DNA of 30,176 nucleotides, from assembly GCA_002430835.1 (NCBI GenBank), contig DJDA01000032.1:1-30176 (forward strand), in the 5' to 3' direction. Below, piece after piece: positions 1-7,802 of this stretch. Within the stretch, counting starts at the first letter, position 1. The number at the start of each line of letters is the position of its first letter. A model generated the notes under the pieces. The model was not told the DNA's origin. It worked only from the letters and a program-made list of their open reading frames with translations, and did not search any database. The stretch is from Brevundimonas sp. UBA5936 (GTDB lineage Bacteria; Pseudomonadota; Alphaproteobacteria; Caulobacterales; Caulobacteraceae). Position numbers and translations under genes: made by a program.

Positions 1-1
1 G

Positions 2-472
2 CCCGTTCAACCTCCGGCCCCGCCGCCCGCCCAGCCTGCGCCGCAGCCGACGCCTGCGCCCGCTCAGGCTCCGGCCGACCCGGCCTTCGACCCAATGGCC
101 CCCCGCCGCGACGCGCCGATCTTCCAGTTGCAGCGGAACACGCCCCCGCCGCCCGCTGCGACGCCCGCCCCCGCTCCGTCTCCAGGTCAGGCGCCCGCCC
201 CGACGCCCCAGCCTGCGCCTCAGCCCGTGTCGAACGGCGCCCCGGTCCAGCAGGGCAGCGCCCGCTACTATTCCGTCCACCGTCAGGCGGGCCGCCAGCC
301 GGACGCCACGCCCCTGCCCGCGCCCAACTATCTGGACGCCATGCCGGTCGAGCTGACTGAAACGCCGTCCTCCGACGACCTGGCCCAGCCGCCGGAGCCG
401 CCCGCCGTGATGCGCGACGCCCAGGGCCGCCTGCGCGCCGCCCCGATGGCCGATGACCCGATGTTGCCATGA
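2..472 (+). CDS. Pro/Ala-rich hypothetical protein, C-terminal part (5' end outside window)
   Basis: The reading frame is open from base 2, so the gene starts left of the window; the internal ATG at 95 need not be the start. The visible 156 residues are dominated by proline, alanine and glutamine up to about residue 80, a low-complexity and probably disordered stretch. A slightly more ordinary tail follows, containing SARYYSVHR and ending MADDPMLP. I do not recognise a domain. The stop codon overlaps the start of the next gene (ATGA, 469-472), so the two are probably translated together. It could be the linker and tail of a multidomain envelope or regulatory protein whose folded part lies upstream. 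Function unknown. Confidence 0.75.
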   Translation, partial: PVQPPAPPPAQPAPQPTPAPAQAPADPAFDPMAPRRDAPIFQLQRNTPPPPAATPAPAPSPGQAPAPTPQPAPQPVSNGAPVQQGSARYYSVHRQAGRQPDATPLPAPNYLDAMPVELTETPSSDDLAQPPEPPAVMRDAQGRLRAAPMADDPMLP

Positions 473-1587
473 GCGACGGCGCCCCCCTGCCTCCCCCGGC
501 CGAGACCGGCTCGCGCCTGCCTGACCTGATCGCACTGGCGCAGGAGGCGTCCAGCCCCAAGCGCCGCGCCCTGCTGCGTGAGCTGACCGACTGCTTCTTC
601 GGCGCCGTCGAGCGCACCGAGGCCGAGACCGCCCTCTACGGCGCCGTCCTGTCCGATCTGACCGACGCCATGGAGACGGCCGTGCGCGCCGAACTGGCCG
701 AACGGTTCGCCCAGTCCCCGGACGCCCCGCATCAGCTGATCCGCCGCCTGGCCAATGATGAGGCCGAGACCGTCGCCGCCCCCGTCCTCAGCGGCTCGCC
801 GGTGCTGACCGAGGCCGATCTGATCGGCGTGGTGCGTTCGCGCGGCCAGGGCCACCTGCGCGCCGTCAGCCGCCGCGCCGCCGTGTCCGAGGCCGTGTCC
901 GACGCCATCGTCGAGCGTGGCGACGACGAGACCCTGGGCGTCCTTCTGGGCAACGAAGGCGCCAGCCTGTCGCGCGCCGCGACCGAAACCGCCGTCGAGC
1001 GCGCCCGCGCCAACCCGGCCCTGCACGCCGTCACGGTCGAGCGCGCCAGCCTGCCGCCCGACCTGCTGAACGACATGTATTTCGCGGTCGAGGCCCGCCT
1101 GCGTCAGCGCATCCTGGAGCAGAACGCGCGTCTGGATCCGGCCTTGCTGGAAAGCGCGCTGGCAGCGGGCCGCACGCGCGTTGCGGCCGAAGACGGCGCC
1201 CTGCCCGCCGACTACGCCGAGAGCCTGGCCTATGTCGAGGAACTGCGCGCCGCCAACCAGCTGACGCCGCAGGTGCTGGCCCGCTTCCTGCGTTCGGGCG
1301 GCCAGACCGCCTTTCTGATCGCCCTGTCGCAACTGGCCGACGTCGACTTCCACACCGCCCGCCAGATCATAGAGCGGCGCGAGCTGGACGCCCTGGCCGT
1401 CATCTGCAAGGCGGCGGACCTGGATCGCGCCCTGTTCCTGACCTACGCCGTGGTCCTGCTGAACACCGACGACAACGCCATGGGCAAGGCCCGCGCCTAT
1501 GCCGGGATGTACAACGAGCTGACGCGCGAGGCGGCCCTGCGCACCCTGCGCTTCTGGCGCGCCCGCAAGGCCATGCAGGCGGCCTAG
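469..1587 (+). CDS. DUF2336 domain-containing protein
   Basis: The protein has 372 residues, is mostly helical, and has no signal peptide or membrane segment. The stretch around residues 80-250 (RRLANDEAETVAAPVLSGS, TEADLIGVVRSRGQGHL, then repeated helices) resembles DUF2336, a family of soluble HEAT-like helical proteins that I associate with Alphaproteobacteria and whose biochemical role is not settled. The start at 469 overlaps the previous stop by 4 nt, indicating translational coupling with the Pro-rich upstream gene. Its TAG stop (1585-1587) is one base from the stop of the convergent mscS-like gene, leaving no room for a separate terminator. The family call rests on recalled pattern, not a search. 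Confidence 0.75.
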   Translation: MSDGAPLPPPAETGSRLPDLIALAQEASSPKRRALLRELTDCFFGAVERTEAETALYGAVLSDLTDAMETAVRAELAERFAQSPDAPHQLIRRLANDEAETVAAPVLSGSPVLTEADLIGVVRSRGQGHLRAVSRRAAVSEAVSDAIVERGDDETLGVLLGNEGASLSRAATETAVERARANPALHAVTVERASLPPDLLNDMYFAVEARLRQRILEQNARLDPALLESALAAGRTRVAAEDGALPADYAESLAYVEELRAANQLTPQVLARFLRSGGQTAFLIALSQLADVDFHTARQIIERRELDALAVICKAADLDRALFLTYAVVLLNTDDNAMGKARAYAGMYNELTREAALRTLRFWRARKAMQAA

Positions 1588-1588
1588 C

Positions 1589-2719
1589 CTAGTCTTCGTA
1601 GCCCCTCGAACGCGGCGCCGGGCGACGGCGCTCGCGGTCGAAATCCATCCGGTCGCGCGGCAGGGCCTCGGGGCATTCGTCGCGCATGAAGGCCAGCATC
1701 TTCTCGCGCACCTCGGCCCGCAGGTCGAAGGCGACCGAGGCGTTGCGCGCGCTGGTCAGGCAGCGCACCTGGGCCGTCCGCTCGGTGACGTCCGTGACCT
1801 GCAAGGCCACCACGTCGCCGTCCCAGTGCGGCGAGGCGTGGGCGATCTGCTCCAGCTTGATCCGCAGCCGGTCGATCGGCGCCTCGTAATCCACATAGAG
1901 GAAGGACACGCCGATCAGGCGCGAATCCTCGCGCGTCCAGTTCTGGAACGGCTTCTGGATGAAGTAGGTCAGCGGCAGCACCATGCGCCGCCAGTCCCAC
2001 AGCTTGACCACCACATAGGTCGAGGTGATCTCCTCGACCCGGCCCCACTCGCCCTCGACGATGACCGCGTCGTCCAGGCGGATCGGCTGGGCGGTGGCGA
2101 TCTGGATGCCCGCGATCAGATTGGTCAGGAAGGGTTGCAGCGCCAGACCGGCGACGATGCCGACCACCCCCGCCGAGGCCAGCAGCGACAGGCCCCATTG
2201 CTTGACGCCGGGAATGGTCAGCAGCGCCAGCCCCAGGGTGATCAGGCCGATCAGTATGGCCGCGACCCGTTGCAGGATGCGCGTCTGGGTGACGTGCTTG
2301 CGGGCGTAGAGGTTGTCCTCCGCCTCCATGTTGAACTTCTTCAGGTGGACGATGGCGCCCATATCCACCGCGCCCGCCAGCATCCAGCCGCACACCAGGA
2401 TGAAGCCGAACAGCAGGCTGCGCCGGATGAACAGCGACGGTTCGGGGTCCAGCGGCGACACGGTGACGGCCAGGGCCAGGGCGATGATCATCACCGCGAT
2501 CCGCACCTTCAGCCGGGCGCGCTTCAGCATCCCCTTCCAGAAGTCGTCACGATTGCGCACCGCCAGCTTCAGCAGGGCGAACACCACCTGATTGGCCGCC
2601 CAGCCGATGAAGACGAAGACCACGGTGATGATCGACACCACCGCCCACTCCGGCAGCCAGTGGAACTGACGCCAGAGCGCAAAGATGGTGTTGGTCAGGT
2701 TGGTGACGAACTGAGGCAT
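1589..2719 (-). CDS. MscS-family mechanosensitive ion channel
   Basis: This is a 376-residue inner-membrane protein. Hydrophobic segments lie at about residues 25-50, 72-88, 100-120 and 150-169. A Gly/Ala-rich pore-type helix at about 176-205 (ASAGVVGIVAGLALQPFLTN) is the MscS TM3 signature. The cytosolic beta domain follows (DDAVIVEGEWGRVEEI; LPLTYFIQKPFQNW). The C-terminus is Arg-rich and polar. Such channels open under membrane tension to release solutes during osmotic downshock. It lies downstream of murG on the same strand but is separated by a palindromic repeat, so shared transcription is uncertain. The exact MscS subfamily is not assigned. Confidence 0.88.
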   Translation of the reverse strand: MPQFVTNLTNTIFALWRQFHWLPEWAVVSIITVVFVFIGWAANQVVFALLKLAVRNRDDFWKGMLKRARLKVRIAVMIIALALAVTVSPLDPEPSLFIRRSLLFGFILVCGWMLAGAVDMGAIVHLKKFNMEAEDNLYARKHVTQTRILQRVAAILIGLITLGLALLTIPGVKQWGLSLLASAGVVGIVAGLALQPFLTNLIAGIQIATAQPIRLDDAVIVEGEWGRVEEITSTYVVVKLWDWRRMVLPLTYFIQKPFQNWTREDSRLIGVSFLYVDYEAPIDRLRIKLEQIAHASPHWDGDVVALQVTDVTERTAQVRCLTSARNASVAFDLRAEVREKMLAFMRDECPEALPRDRMDFDRERRRPAPRSRGYED

Positions 2720-2732
2720 GCCTTGACCATAG

Positions 2733-2888
2733 CCCTTCTCCCCGCCGGGGGAGAAGGTGGCTCGCGCAGCGAGACGGATGAGGGGGACGCCAAATGACGC
2801 ACGCCCACATCAGCCCGTGCGAATGGAGGATACGTCCCCCTCATCCGAACGGCTTCGCCGCCCACCTTCTCCCCCAAGGGGAGAAGGG
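2733..2888. repeat. REP-like palindromic repeat pair between murG and mscS
   Basis: Two arms of about 56 bp in inverted orientation (2733-2788 and 2833-2888) are separated by about 44 bp. Each arm carries a core reading CCTTCTCCC then GGGAGAAGG, followed by a small hairpin and CTCATCCG. The small hairpin differs between arms: one has CTCGCTGCGCGAG, the other CGGCTTCGCCG. The right arm ends 2 nt from the murG stop codon. The same two-arm design occurs inside murD (5787-5932). The element resembles REP/REPIN-type non-autonomous repeats, and the folded transcript could act as an attenuator or 3' end for the dcw mRNA. Confidence 0.8.
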
Positions 2889-2890
2889 TC

Positions 2891-3976
2891 TTAGCTGGCC
2901 GCCGCCTCCACCAGATCCGCCAGCCGCTGCGCCGCATCCGGGATGGCCACCGAGCGCGCAGCCGACGACATGGCCGCCAGCCCCGTCGGATCGGACAGGG
3001 TCGCGGTCAGCGCCGCCGTCAGGCTCTCAACCGTCAGGTCGTCCTCGGCGATCACCTTCGCCGCGCCCGCCTCGGACAGGGCCCGCGCGTTCAGGGTCTG
3101 ATGGTCGTCCATGGCGATCTTCAGCGGGATCAGCACCGACGGCAGGGCCGCCACCGCCAGTTCCGAACAGGTCGAGGCCCCGGCCCGCCCGATCACCAGA
3201 TGCGCCTTCGACAACCGGTCGGCCATGTCGCGGAAGAAGGGCGCGACCTCGGCCTCGATCCCGGCGTCGAGGTAGATCTGGCGCGCGGTCTCCAGCGTCT
3301 CGGGCCGCGACTGCTGCTGCACCTTCAGGCGGTTGCGGATGGCCTCGGGCAGGGCCGCCAGCGCGCGCGGCGTGGTCTCGGACAGGATGCGGGCGCCCTG
3401 ACTGCCGCCCGTCACCAGCACATGGATCGGCCCGCCATCCGTCGGCGCGGCATAGGCCCGGTCGAACAGGGCGCGGATGTCCGGCCGCACCGGATTGCCG
3501 ACCAGCTGGACGCGATCCCTCACCTTGTCCGGCGCCCGCCCCAGCGTCGGGAAGGCCGCCGCGATCACGCCCACGCTGGGCGCCAGATAGCGGTTGGTGC
3601 GGCCCAGCACGGCGTTCTGCTCATGAATAACGGTCGGACGGCGCGTCGTCACCGCCGCCAGCAGGGCCGGCGCCGACGGATAGCCGCCGAAGCCCACCAC
3701 CACGTCCGCCCCCGTGCGCTGGAACGCCGCCTTGGCCTGGCTGACGCCCTTCAGGATCGCCAACCCGGCTTTCATCAGGCCGATGGGGCCGCGCCCGGTC
3801 GCCGCGTCCAGCGCCAGCCGCTCTTCGGCGGGGAAGGCGTGGGCGTACTGCTCGCCGCGCCTGTCGGTGGCCAGCACCACGCGCCAGCCGCGCGCCGCCA
3901 TCTCGCGGGCCAGCGCCTCAGCGGGGAACATATGGCCGCCGGTGCCACCGGCGGCGACGACGCAGACCTTGGTCAT
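2891..3976 (-). CDS. murG: UDP-GlcNAc:lipid I N-acetylglucosaminyltransferase MurG
   Basis: MurG transfers GlcNAc from UDP-GlcNAc to lipid I, making lipid II on the inner face of the cytoplasmic membrane. The protein has 361 residues, normal for the family. It shows the N-terminal GGTGGHMFP loop (about 10-18), HEQNAVLGRTNR, and the C-domain motifs VTGGSQGA and IGRAGASTCSEL. The start at 3976 (MTKVCVVAAGG) puts the glycine loop in its usual place; an in-frame ATG 20 codons upstream would overlap ftsW and add a non-homologous leader. The start is 13 nt after the ftsW stop, with an AGAGAG stretch ahead. It is the last dcw gene here, and murC does not follow it. Confidence 0.96.
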   Translation of the reverse strand: MTKVCVVAAGGTGGHMFPAEALAREMAARGWRVVLATDRRGEQYAHAFPAEERLALDAATGRGPIGLMKAGLAILKGVSQAKAAFQRTGADVVVGFGGYPSAPALLAAVTTRRPTVIHEQNAVLGRTNRYLAPSVGVIAAAFPTLGRAPDKVRDRVQLVGNPVRPDIRALFDRAYAAPTDGGPIHVLVTGGSQGARILSETTPRALAALPEAIRNRLKVQQQSRPETLETARQIYLDAGIEAEVAPFFRDMADRLSKAHLVIGRAGASTCSELAVAALPSVLIPLKIAMDDHQTLNARALSEAGAAKVIAEDDLTVESLTAALTATLSDPTGLAAMSSAARSVAIPDAAQRLADLVEAAAS

Positions 3977-3989
3977 GAGCGATACTCTC

Positions 3990-5171
3990 TTACGGCAGCA
4001 GGCGGCGACGCGGATTGACGTTCGACCCCAGTTCATAGGCGCCCGGACGGCGCCGGGTCAGGGCCAGGGCGAACCCCATCGTCAGCCCCATGGCCATCAT
4101 GGACGACCCGCCATAGCTGATGAAAGGCAGGGTCATCCCCTTGGTCGGGATCAGGTTCAGGTTCACCGCGATGTTGATGCAGGCCTGCAGCCCAATCAGC
4201 ATGAACAGCCCCGCCGCCGCCGTCTGTTCGAAGGAGTCGTTCAGCTTCATCGCCTTGCGCATCCCACGAATGACGATGAAGGCGTACAACCCGATCATGA
4301 TCAGCGACAGCACCAGGCCGAACTCCTCGGCGCCGACGGAATAGATGAAGTCGGTGTGCAGGTCGGGGACGTGGCGCTTCATCACCCCCTCGCCGATGCC
4401 GCGCCCGACCAGGCCCCCGGCGCGGATCGCCTCGGACGCGCGGTCGATCTGGTGGGTGTCGGTCGTCTCGGGCGACAGGAAGCGACTCAGGCGGTCGCGC
4501 ATGTGGCTGAACATGAAATACAGCGACACCACCCCGCCCGCGCCTACCGCCGCCAGGGCCGCCACCCACTTCAGCGGCACCCCGGCCATGAAGAAGACGG
4601 CCATGAAGGTGGTGGTGATCAGCAGGGTCTGGCCGATGTCCGGCTGGATCAGCAACAGGCCGACCGTCAGCGCCCACAGGCCAAACGCGATGCTGACGCC
4701 GGGCACGCCCTCGCCCTTCTGGGCCTCGGCGAACATCCAGGCGGCGAAGACGATCAGGCCGGGCTTGGCGAACTCGGACGGCTGCAGGCTGAACGGCCCC
4801 AGATTGATCCAGCGCGCCGCCCCCTTCACCGTATCGCCGATGAAGGGCAGGGCCGCCATGACCACGATGGCGCAGAACAGGGCCAGCACCGCGATCCGCC
4901 GCACCCCGCGCGGCGACAGCAGCGAGGCGCTCAGCATGGCGATCAGCCCCATGCTCGAGAAGACCATCATCCGCCAGGAATAATGGAAGGGATCGCTGAT
5001 CGATTCATCAGCCAGGATCGCCGCCGGGCTGGAGGCGAAGCTCAACGCCACGCCCAGCGCCACCAGCGTCAGCGCCGCGCCCAGCAGGCCGCGATCCACC
5101 GTCCAGAACCAGCGCGCGATCAGGCTCTGGTCGTTGCGCGAAAAGGGATGGCTGTAGCTGTTGTGGGTCAT
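3990..5171 (-). CDS. ftsW: SEDS peptidoglycan glycosyltransferase FtsW
   Basis: FtsW is the septal SEDS-family polymerase that works with FtsI on lipid II. The 393-residue protein has about ten hydrophobic segments. It shows the SEDS signatures KGAARWINLGPFSLQPSEF, GRGIGEGVMK, HTDFIYSVGAEEFG and PTKGMTLPFISYGGSS. RodA is the main alternative, but position between murD and murG points to FtsW. The start overlaps the murD stop by 4 nt (ATGA), so translation is probably coupled. The C-terminal tail is basic. Confidence 0.95.
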   Translation of the reverse strand: MTHNSYSHPFSRNDQSLIARWFWTVDRGLLGAALTLVALGVALSFASSPAAILADESISDPFHYSWRMMVFSSMGLIAMLSASLLSPRGVRRIAVLALFCAIVVMAALPFIGDTVKGAARWINLGPFSLQPSEFAKPGLIVFAAWMFAEAQKGEGVPGVSIAFGLWALTVGLLLIQPDIGQTLLITTTFMAVFFMAGVPLKWVAALAAVGAGGVVSLYFMFSHMRDRLSRFLSPETTDTHQIDRASEAIRAGGLVGRGIGEGVMKRHVPDLHTDFIYSVGAEEFGLVLSLIMIGLYAFIVIRGMRKAMKLNDSFEQTAAAGLFMLIGLQACINIAVNLNLIPTKGMTLPFISYGGSSMMAMGLTMGFALALTRRRPGAYELGSNVNPRRRLLP

Positions 5172-6688
5172 GCAGCGGGCTCCGGCCGTGCGCCCAGGCT
5201 CAGGACGGCGGCGCGGAACGCCTCGCCCCGGACCTCGAAATCGGGGAACTGATCGAAGCTGGCGCAGGCGGGCGACAGCAGCACCACCTGCTCGCCCCCG
5301 GCCGCGGCCGCGTCGGCGGCGGCCAGTTCGACGGCCCGCTCCATCGTATGGGCGACGACGTGCGGCGTGTCAGCCAGAGTGACGGCGAAGGCGTCCGCCG
5401 CCTCCCCGATCAGATAGGCCTTGGTCACGCGCGCGAAGAGGTCGTGCAGGGTCTCGATCCCGCCGTCCTTGGCCTTGCCGCCTGCGATCCAGAAGACGGC
5501 CGGGTATGAGGCCAGCGCCTGCCGCGCGGCGTCGGCGTTAGTGGCCTTGGAATCGTTGATGAAGCGTACGCCGCCGAGACGACCCACGGCCTCCATCCGG
5601 TGCGACAGGCCAGGGAAGCTCAGCAGACCTTCGACCGCCGCCTCATGCGACACGCCCAGCGCCCGCGCCGTGGCGTAGGCGAAGGCCGCATTCTGGGCGT
5701 TGTGGCGACCCGGCAAGGACCGCGCGGCGGTCAGATCGGCCAGCACGTCGCCGCCCGCCGTCAACACGCCCGGCGCCGCCCCATACCCTTCTCCCCTTGT
5801 GGGAGAAGGTGGGCCCGAAGGGCTCGGATGAGGGGTCTCGCCGACCGAAGCCACAGCCGCGTCGCCGGACACGAGGAGCAACCCCTCATCCGTCTCGCTG
5901 CGCGATCCACCTTCTCCCACAAGGGGAGAAGGAAGAGATACGACCGTCTCGACCCGCCGCGCCTGCGCGCGCAGGTCCGCCGCAGCCTTCCGGCCCCATT
6001 TCTCATCCACGCCGACCAGCGCCAGCGCCTCAGCATCCTGCGCCTGAAAAATCCGACGCTTGGCGGCGACATAGCCGTCCATCCCGCCATGGCGGTCCAG
6101 ATGGTCCGGCGACACATTGGTCAGGATCGCCACGTCCGGCGCGAAGCCCGTCGTCAGATCCAGCTGATAGGACGACACCTCGATCACATAGACCGCATCC
6201 GCCGTCGGCTCCGGCAGGGCCAGAACACCGATGCCGATGTTGCCGCCGATGTGGACGGTGAGGCCCGCCTGCTTCAGCACCCAGCCGATCAGGGCCGTCG
6301 TCGTCGACTTGCCGTTGGTGCCGGTGATGGCGACGACACGGGGACGCTCCCCCGGCGGCAAGGCGGCCAGCGCCCGCGCGAACAGCTCTACATCGCCGAT
6401 GACCGGCACGCCCGCCTCATGGGCGCGTTCGACGCTCCAGTGCGGCTTGGGATGGGTCAGCGGCGCGCCCGGCGACAGCACCAGGGCGGCGAACCCAGAC
6501 CAGTCGGCCCGCGTCAGATCCTCGACCAGGAAGCCTTCCGCCTCGGCCTGCATCCGGCCCGAGACGCCGTCGTCCCACAGCACGGGGATGGCCCCGCCCG
6601 CCTGAAGCGCGCGCGCCGCCGTGATCCCCGACCGTCCCAGGCCGAAGACCGCAACGCGACGCCCCTCGAAGCCGGGAACGGGGATCAT
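5168..6688 (-). CDS. murD: UDP-N-acetylmuramoyl-L-alanine--D-glutamate ligase MurD, with in-frame repeat insertion
   Basis: MurD adds D-glutamate to UDP-MurNAc-L-Ala in the cytosol using ATP. The N-terminal UDP-binding domain begins VAVFGLGRSG. The ATP loop TGTNGKST is at 122-129, EVSSYQLD at 170-177, NVSPDHLDRHGG at 191-202 with the expected Lys at 210, and the C-domain starts near GRHNAQNAA. At 506 residues it is longer than usual (E. coli has 438). The excess is largely explained by about 50 residues (roughly 252-302) encoded by a palindromic repeat at 5787-5932; without it the length would be about 457. The insert lies in the central domain, in a variable stretch before GRHNAQN, and the frame is intact on both sides. 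It starts 4 nt after mraY and overlaps ftsW by 4 nt. Confidence 0.95.
   Translation of the reverse strand: MIPVPGFEGRRVAVFGLGRSGITAARALQAGGAIPVLWDDGVSGRMQAEAEGFLVEDLTRADWSGFAALVLSPGAPLTHPKPHWSVERAHEAGVPVIGDVELFARALAALPPGERPRVVAITGTNGKSTTTALIGWVLKQAGLTVHIGGNIGIGVLALPEPTADAVYVIEVSSYQLDLTTGFAPDVAILTNVSPDHLDRHGGMDGYVAAKRRIFQAQDAEALALVGVDEKWGRKAAADLRAQARRVETVVSLPSPLVGEGGSRSETDEGLLLVSGDAAVASVGETPHPSPSGPPSPTRGEGYGAAPGVLTAGGDVLADLTAARSLPGRHNAQNAAFAYATARALGVSHEAAVEGLLSFPGLSHRMEAVGRLGGVRFINDSKATNADAARQALASYPAVFWIAGGKAKDGGIETLHDLFARVTKAYLIGEAADAFAVTLADTPHVVAHTMERAVELAAADAAAAGGEQVVLLSPACASFDQFPDFEVRGEAFRAAVLSLGARPEPAA
5787..5932. repeat. REP-like palindromic element inserted in frame within murD
   Basis: Arms at 5787-5837 and 5880-5932 face each other across about 42 bp. 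Both carry the core CCTTCTCCC(A)CAAGGGGAGAAGG with CTCATCCG, as in the copy at 2733-2888. One arm has the TCTCGCTGCGCGA variant and the other a GCCCTTCGGGC variant, so each element pairs two different arm types. In the murD frame it is translated as SPLVGEGGSRSETDEG, then a linker, then PHPSPSGPPSPTRGEG. No stop codon or frameshift results. This resembles the situation of palindromic elements inside Rickettsia proteins. Confidence 0.88.
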
Positions 6689-6692
6689 CGGC

Positions 6693-7802
6693 TCAACGCA
6701 GCTTCAGCGTCGCCAGACCGAGCAGCGCCAGCATGGCGGCGACGATCCAGAAACGGATGACGACGGTGGATTCCGGCCAGCCCATCTTCTCGAAATGGTG
6801 GTGGATCGGCGCCATCAGGAAGATGCGCTTGCCCGTCAGCTTGAAATAACCGACCTGGATCATGACCGAGGCCGCCTCGACCACGAACAGGCCGCCGACG
6901 ATGCCCAGCACCAGCTCGTGCTTGGTCGCCACGGCCATCGAGCCCAGGGCGCCGCCCAGGGCCAGCGAGCCGGTGTCGCCCATGAAGATCTTGGCCGGCG
7001 GCGCGTTGTACCAGAGGAAGCCCATGCCACCGCCGATGATGGCGGCGCAGAAGATGGCCAGCTCGCCCGCGCCGGGCACATGGTGGACCTGCAGATAGTC
7101 CGCGAACAGGAAGTTGCCGACCAGGTAGCTGATGATGCCGAAGGCGCCCGCCGCCATCATCACCGGCACGATGGCCAGGCCGTCCAGCCCGTCCGTCAGG
7201 TTCACCGCGTTCGAGAACCCGATGATCGTGAAGGCCGCAAAGGCCACATAGAACCAGCCGATGTTCAGCAGCACCGCCTTCAGGAAGGGGAAGGCGATCG
7301 AGGTCTCAAGCCCCGGCGAGGTCGGCGACTGGGTCATCCACAGCACGGTCAGCACGCCGGCGATCACCGCCACGACGGTCTGGGCCAGCAGCTTCTGCTT
7401 GGACGTCAGCCCGGCCGAGGTCTGCTTCGTCACCTTGGCGTAGTCGTCGATGAAGCCCAGCACGCCGAAGGCCGCCGTCACGCCCGAGACGATCCAGATA
7501 TAGGGGTTGGTCAGATCGCCCCACAGCAGGACGGCCACGCCGATGCCCGCCAGGATCATCAGCCCGCCCATGGTGGGGGTGCCGACCTTGGACAGGTGCG
7601 ACACCGGGCCGTCGTCGCGGATCGGCTGGCCCCGGCCCTGCTTGGCGCGAATCCAGTTGATGAAGCGGCTGCCCATGGCGACCGCCACGATCATGGCCGT
7701 GGCCATGGCCAGGGCCACGCGCACCGTCTGATACTGGATCAGGTGCAGCAGCGGATATTCCTGCGCGATGTCCGCGTAATAGAGATAGAGCAAATAGAAC
7801 AT
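6693..7802 (-). CDS. mraY: Phospho-N-acetylmuramoyl-pentapeptide transferase MraY
   Basis: MraY moves phospho-MurNAc-pentapeptide onto undecaprenyl phosphate, forming lipid I at the inner membrane. The 369-residue protein has about ten membrane segments. It shows SKVGTPTMGG (about 71-80), GFIDDYAK (116-123), NLTDGLDGLA (201-210), KIFMGDTGSLALGG and the family hallmark APIHHHFEKMGW. The start at 7802 gives MFYLLYLYY, a normal N-terminus; a longer open frame upstream is only an Arg-rich shadow of murF. Start and murF stop overlap by one base (TGATG). Confidence 0.97.
   Translation of the reverse strand: MFYLLYLYYADIAQEYPLLHLIQYQTVRVALAMATAMIVAVAMGSRFINWIRAKQGRGQPIRDDGPVSHLSKVGTPTMGGLMILAGIGVAVLLWGDLTNPYIWIVSGVTAAFGVLGFIDDYAKVTKQTSAGLTSKQKLLAQTVVAVIAGVLTVLWMTQSPTSPGLETSIAFPFLKAVLLNIGWFYVAFAAFTIIGFSNAVNLTDGLDGLAIVPVMMAAGAFGIISYLVGNFLFADYLQVHHVPGAGELAIFCAAIIGGGMGFLWYNAPPAKIFMGDTGSLALGGALGSMAVATKHELVLGIVGGLFVVEAASVMIQVGYFKLTGKRIFLMAPIHHHFEKMGWPESTVVIRFWIVAAMLALLGLATLKLR

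Noticed and set aside
328..1353. Long open frames on the strand opposite to DUF2336, mscS, the mur genes and others
   Set aside because: In GC-rich DNA the opposite strand of a coding gene often stays open. These translations are Arg/Gly/Gln/His-rich and show no family motifs, while the overlapping genes are clearly identified.
3977..4036. Upstream ATG for murG, and similar extensions of mraY, rsmH, the SDR, the CitE-like lyase, ROK and kpsC
   Set aside because: The extensions read through neighbouring genes or repeats and do not match family N-termini. The chosen starts match known openings and often have overlapping stop/start codons.
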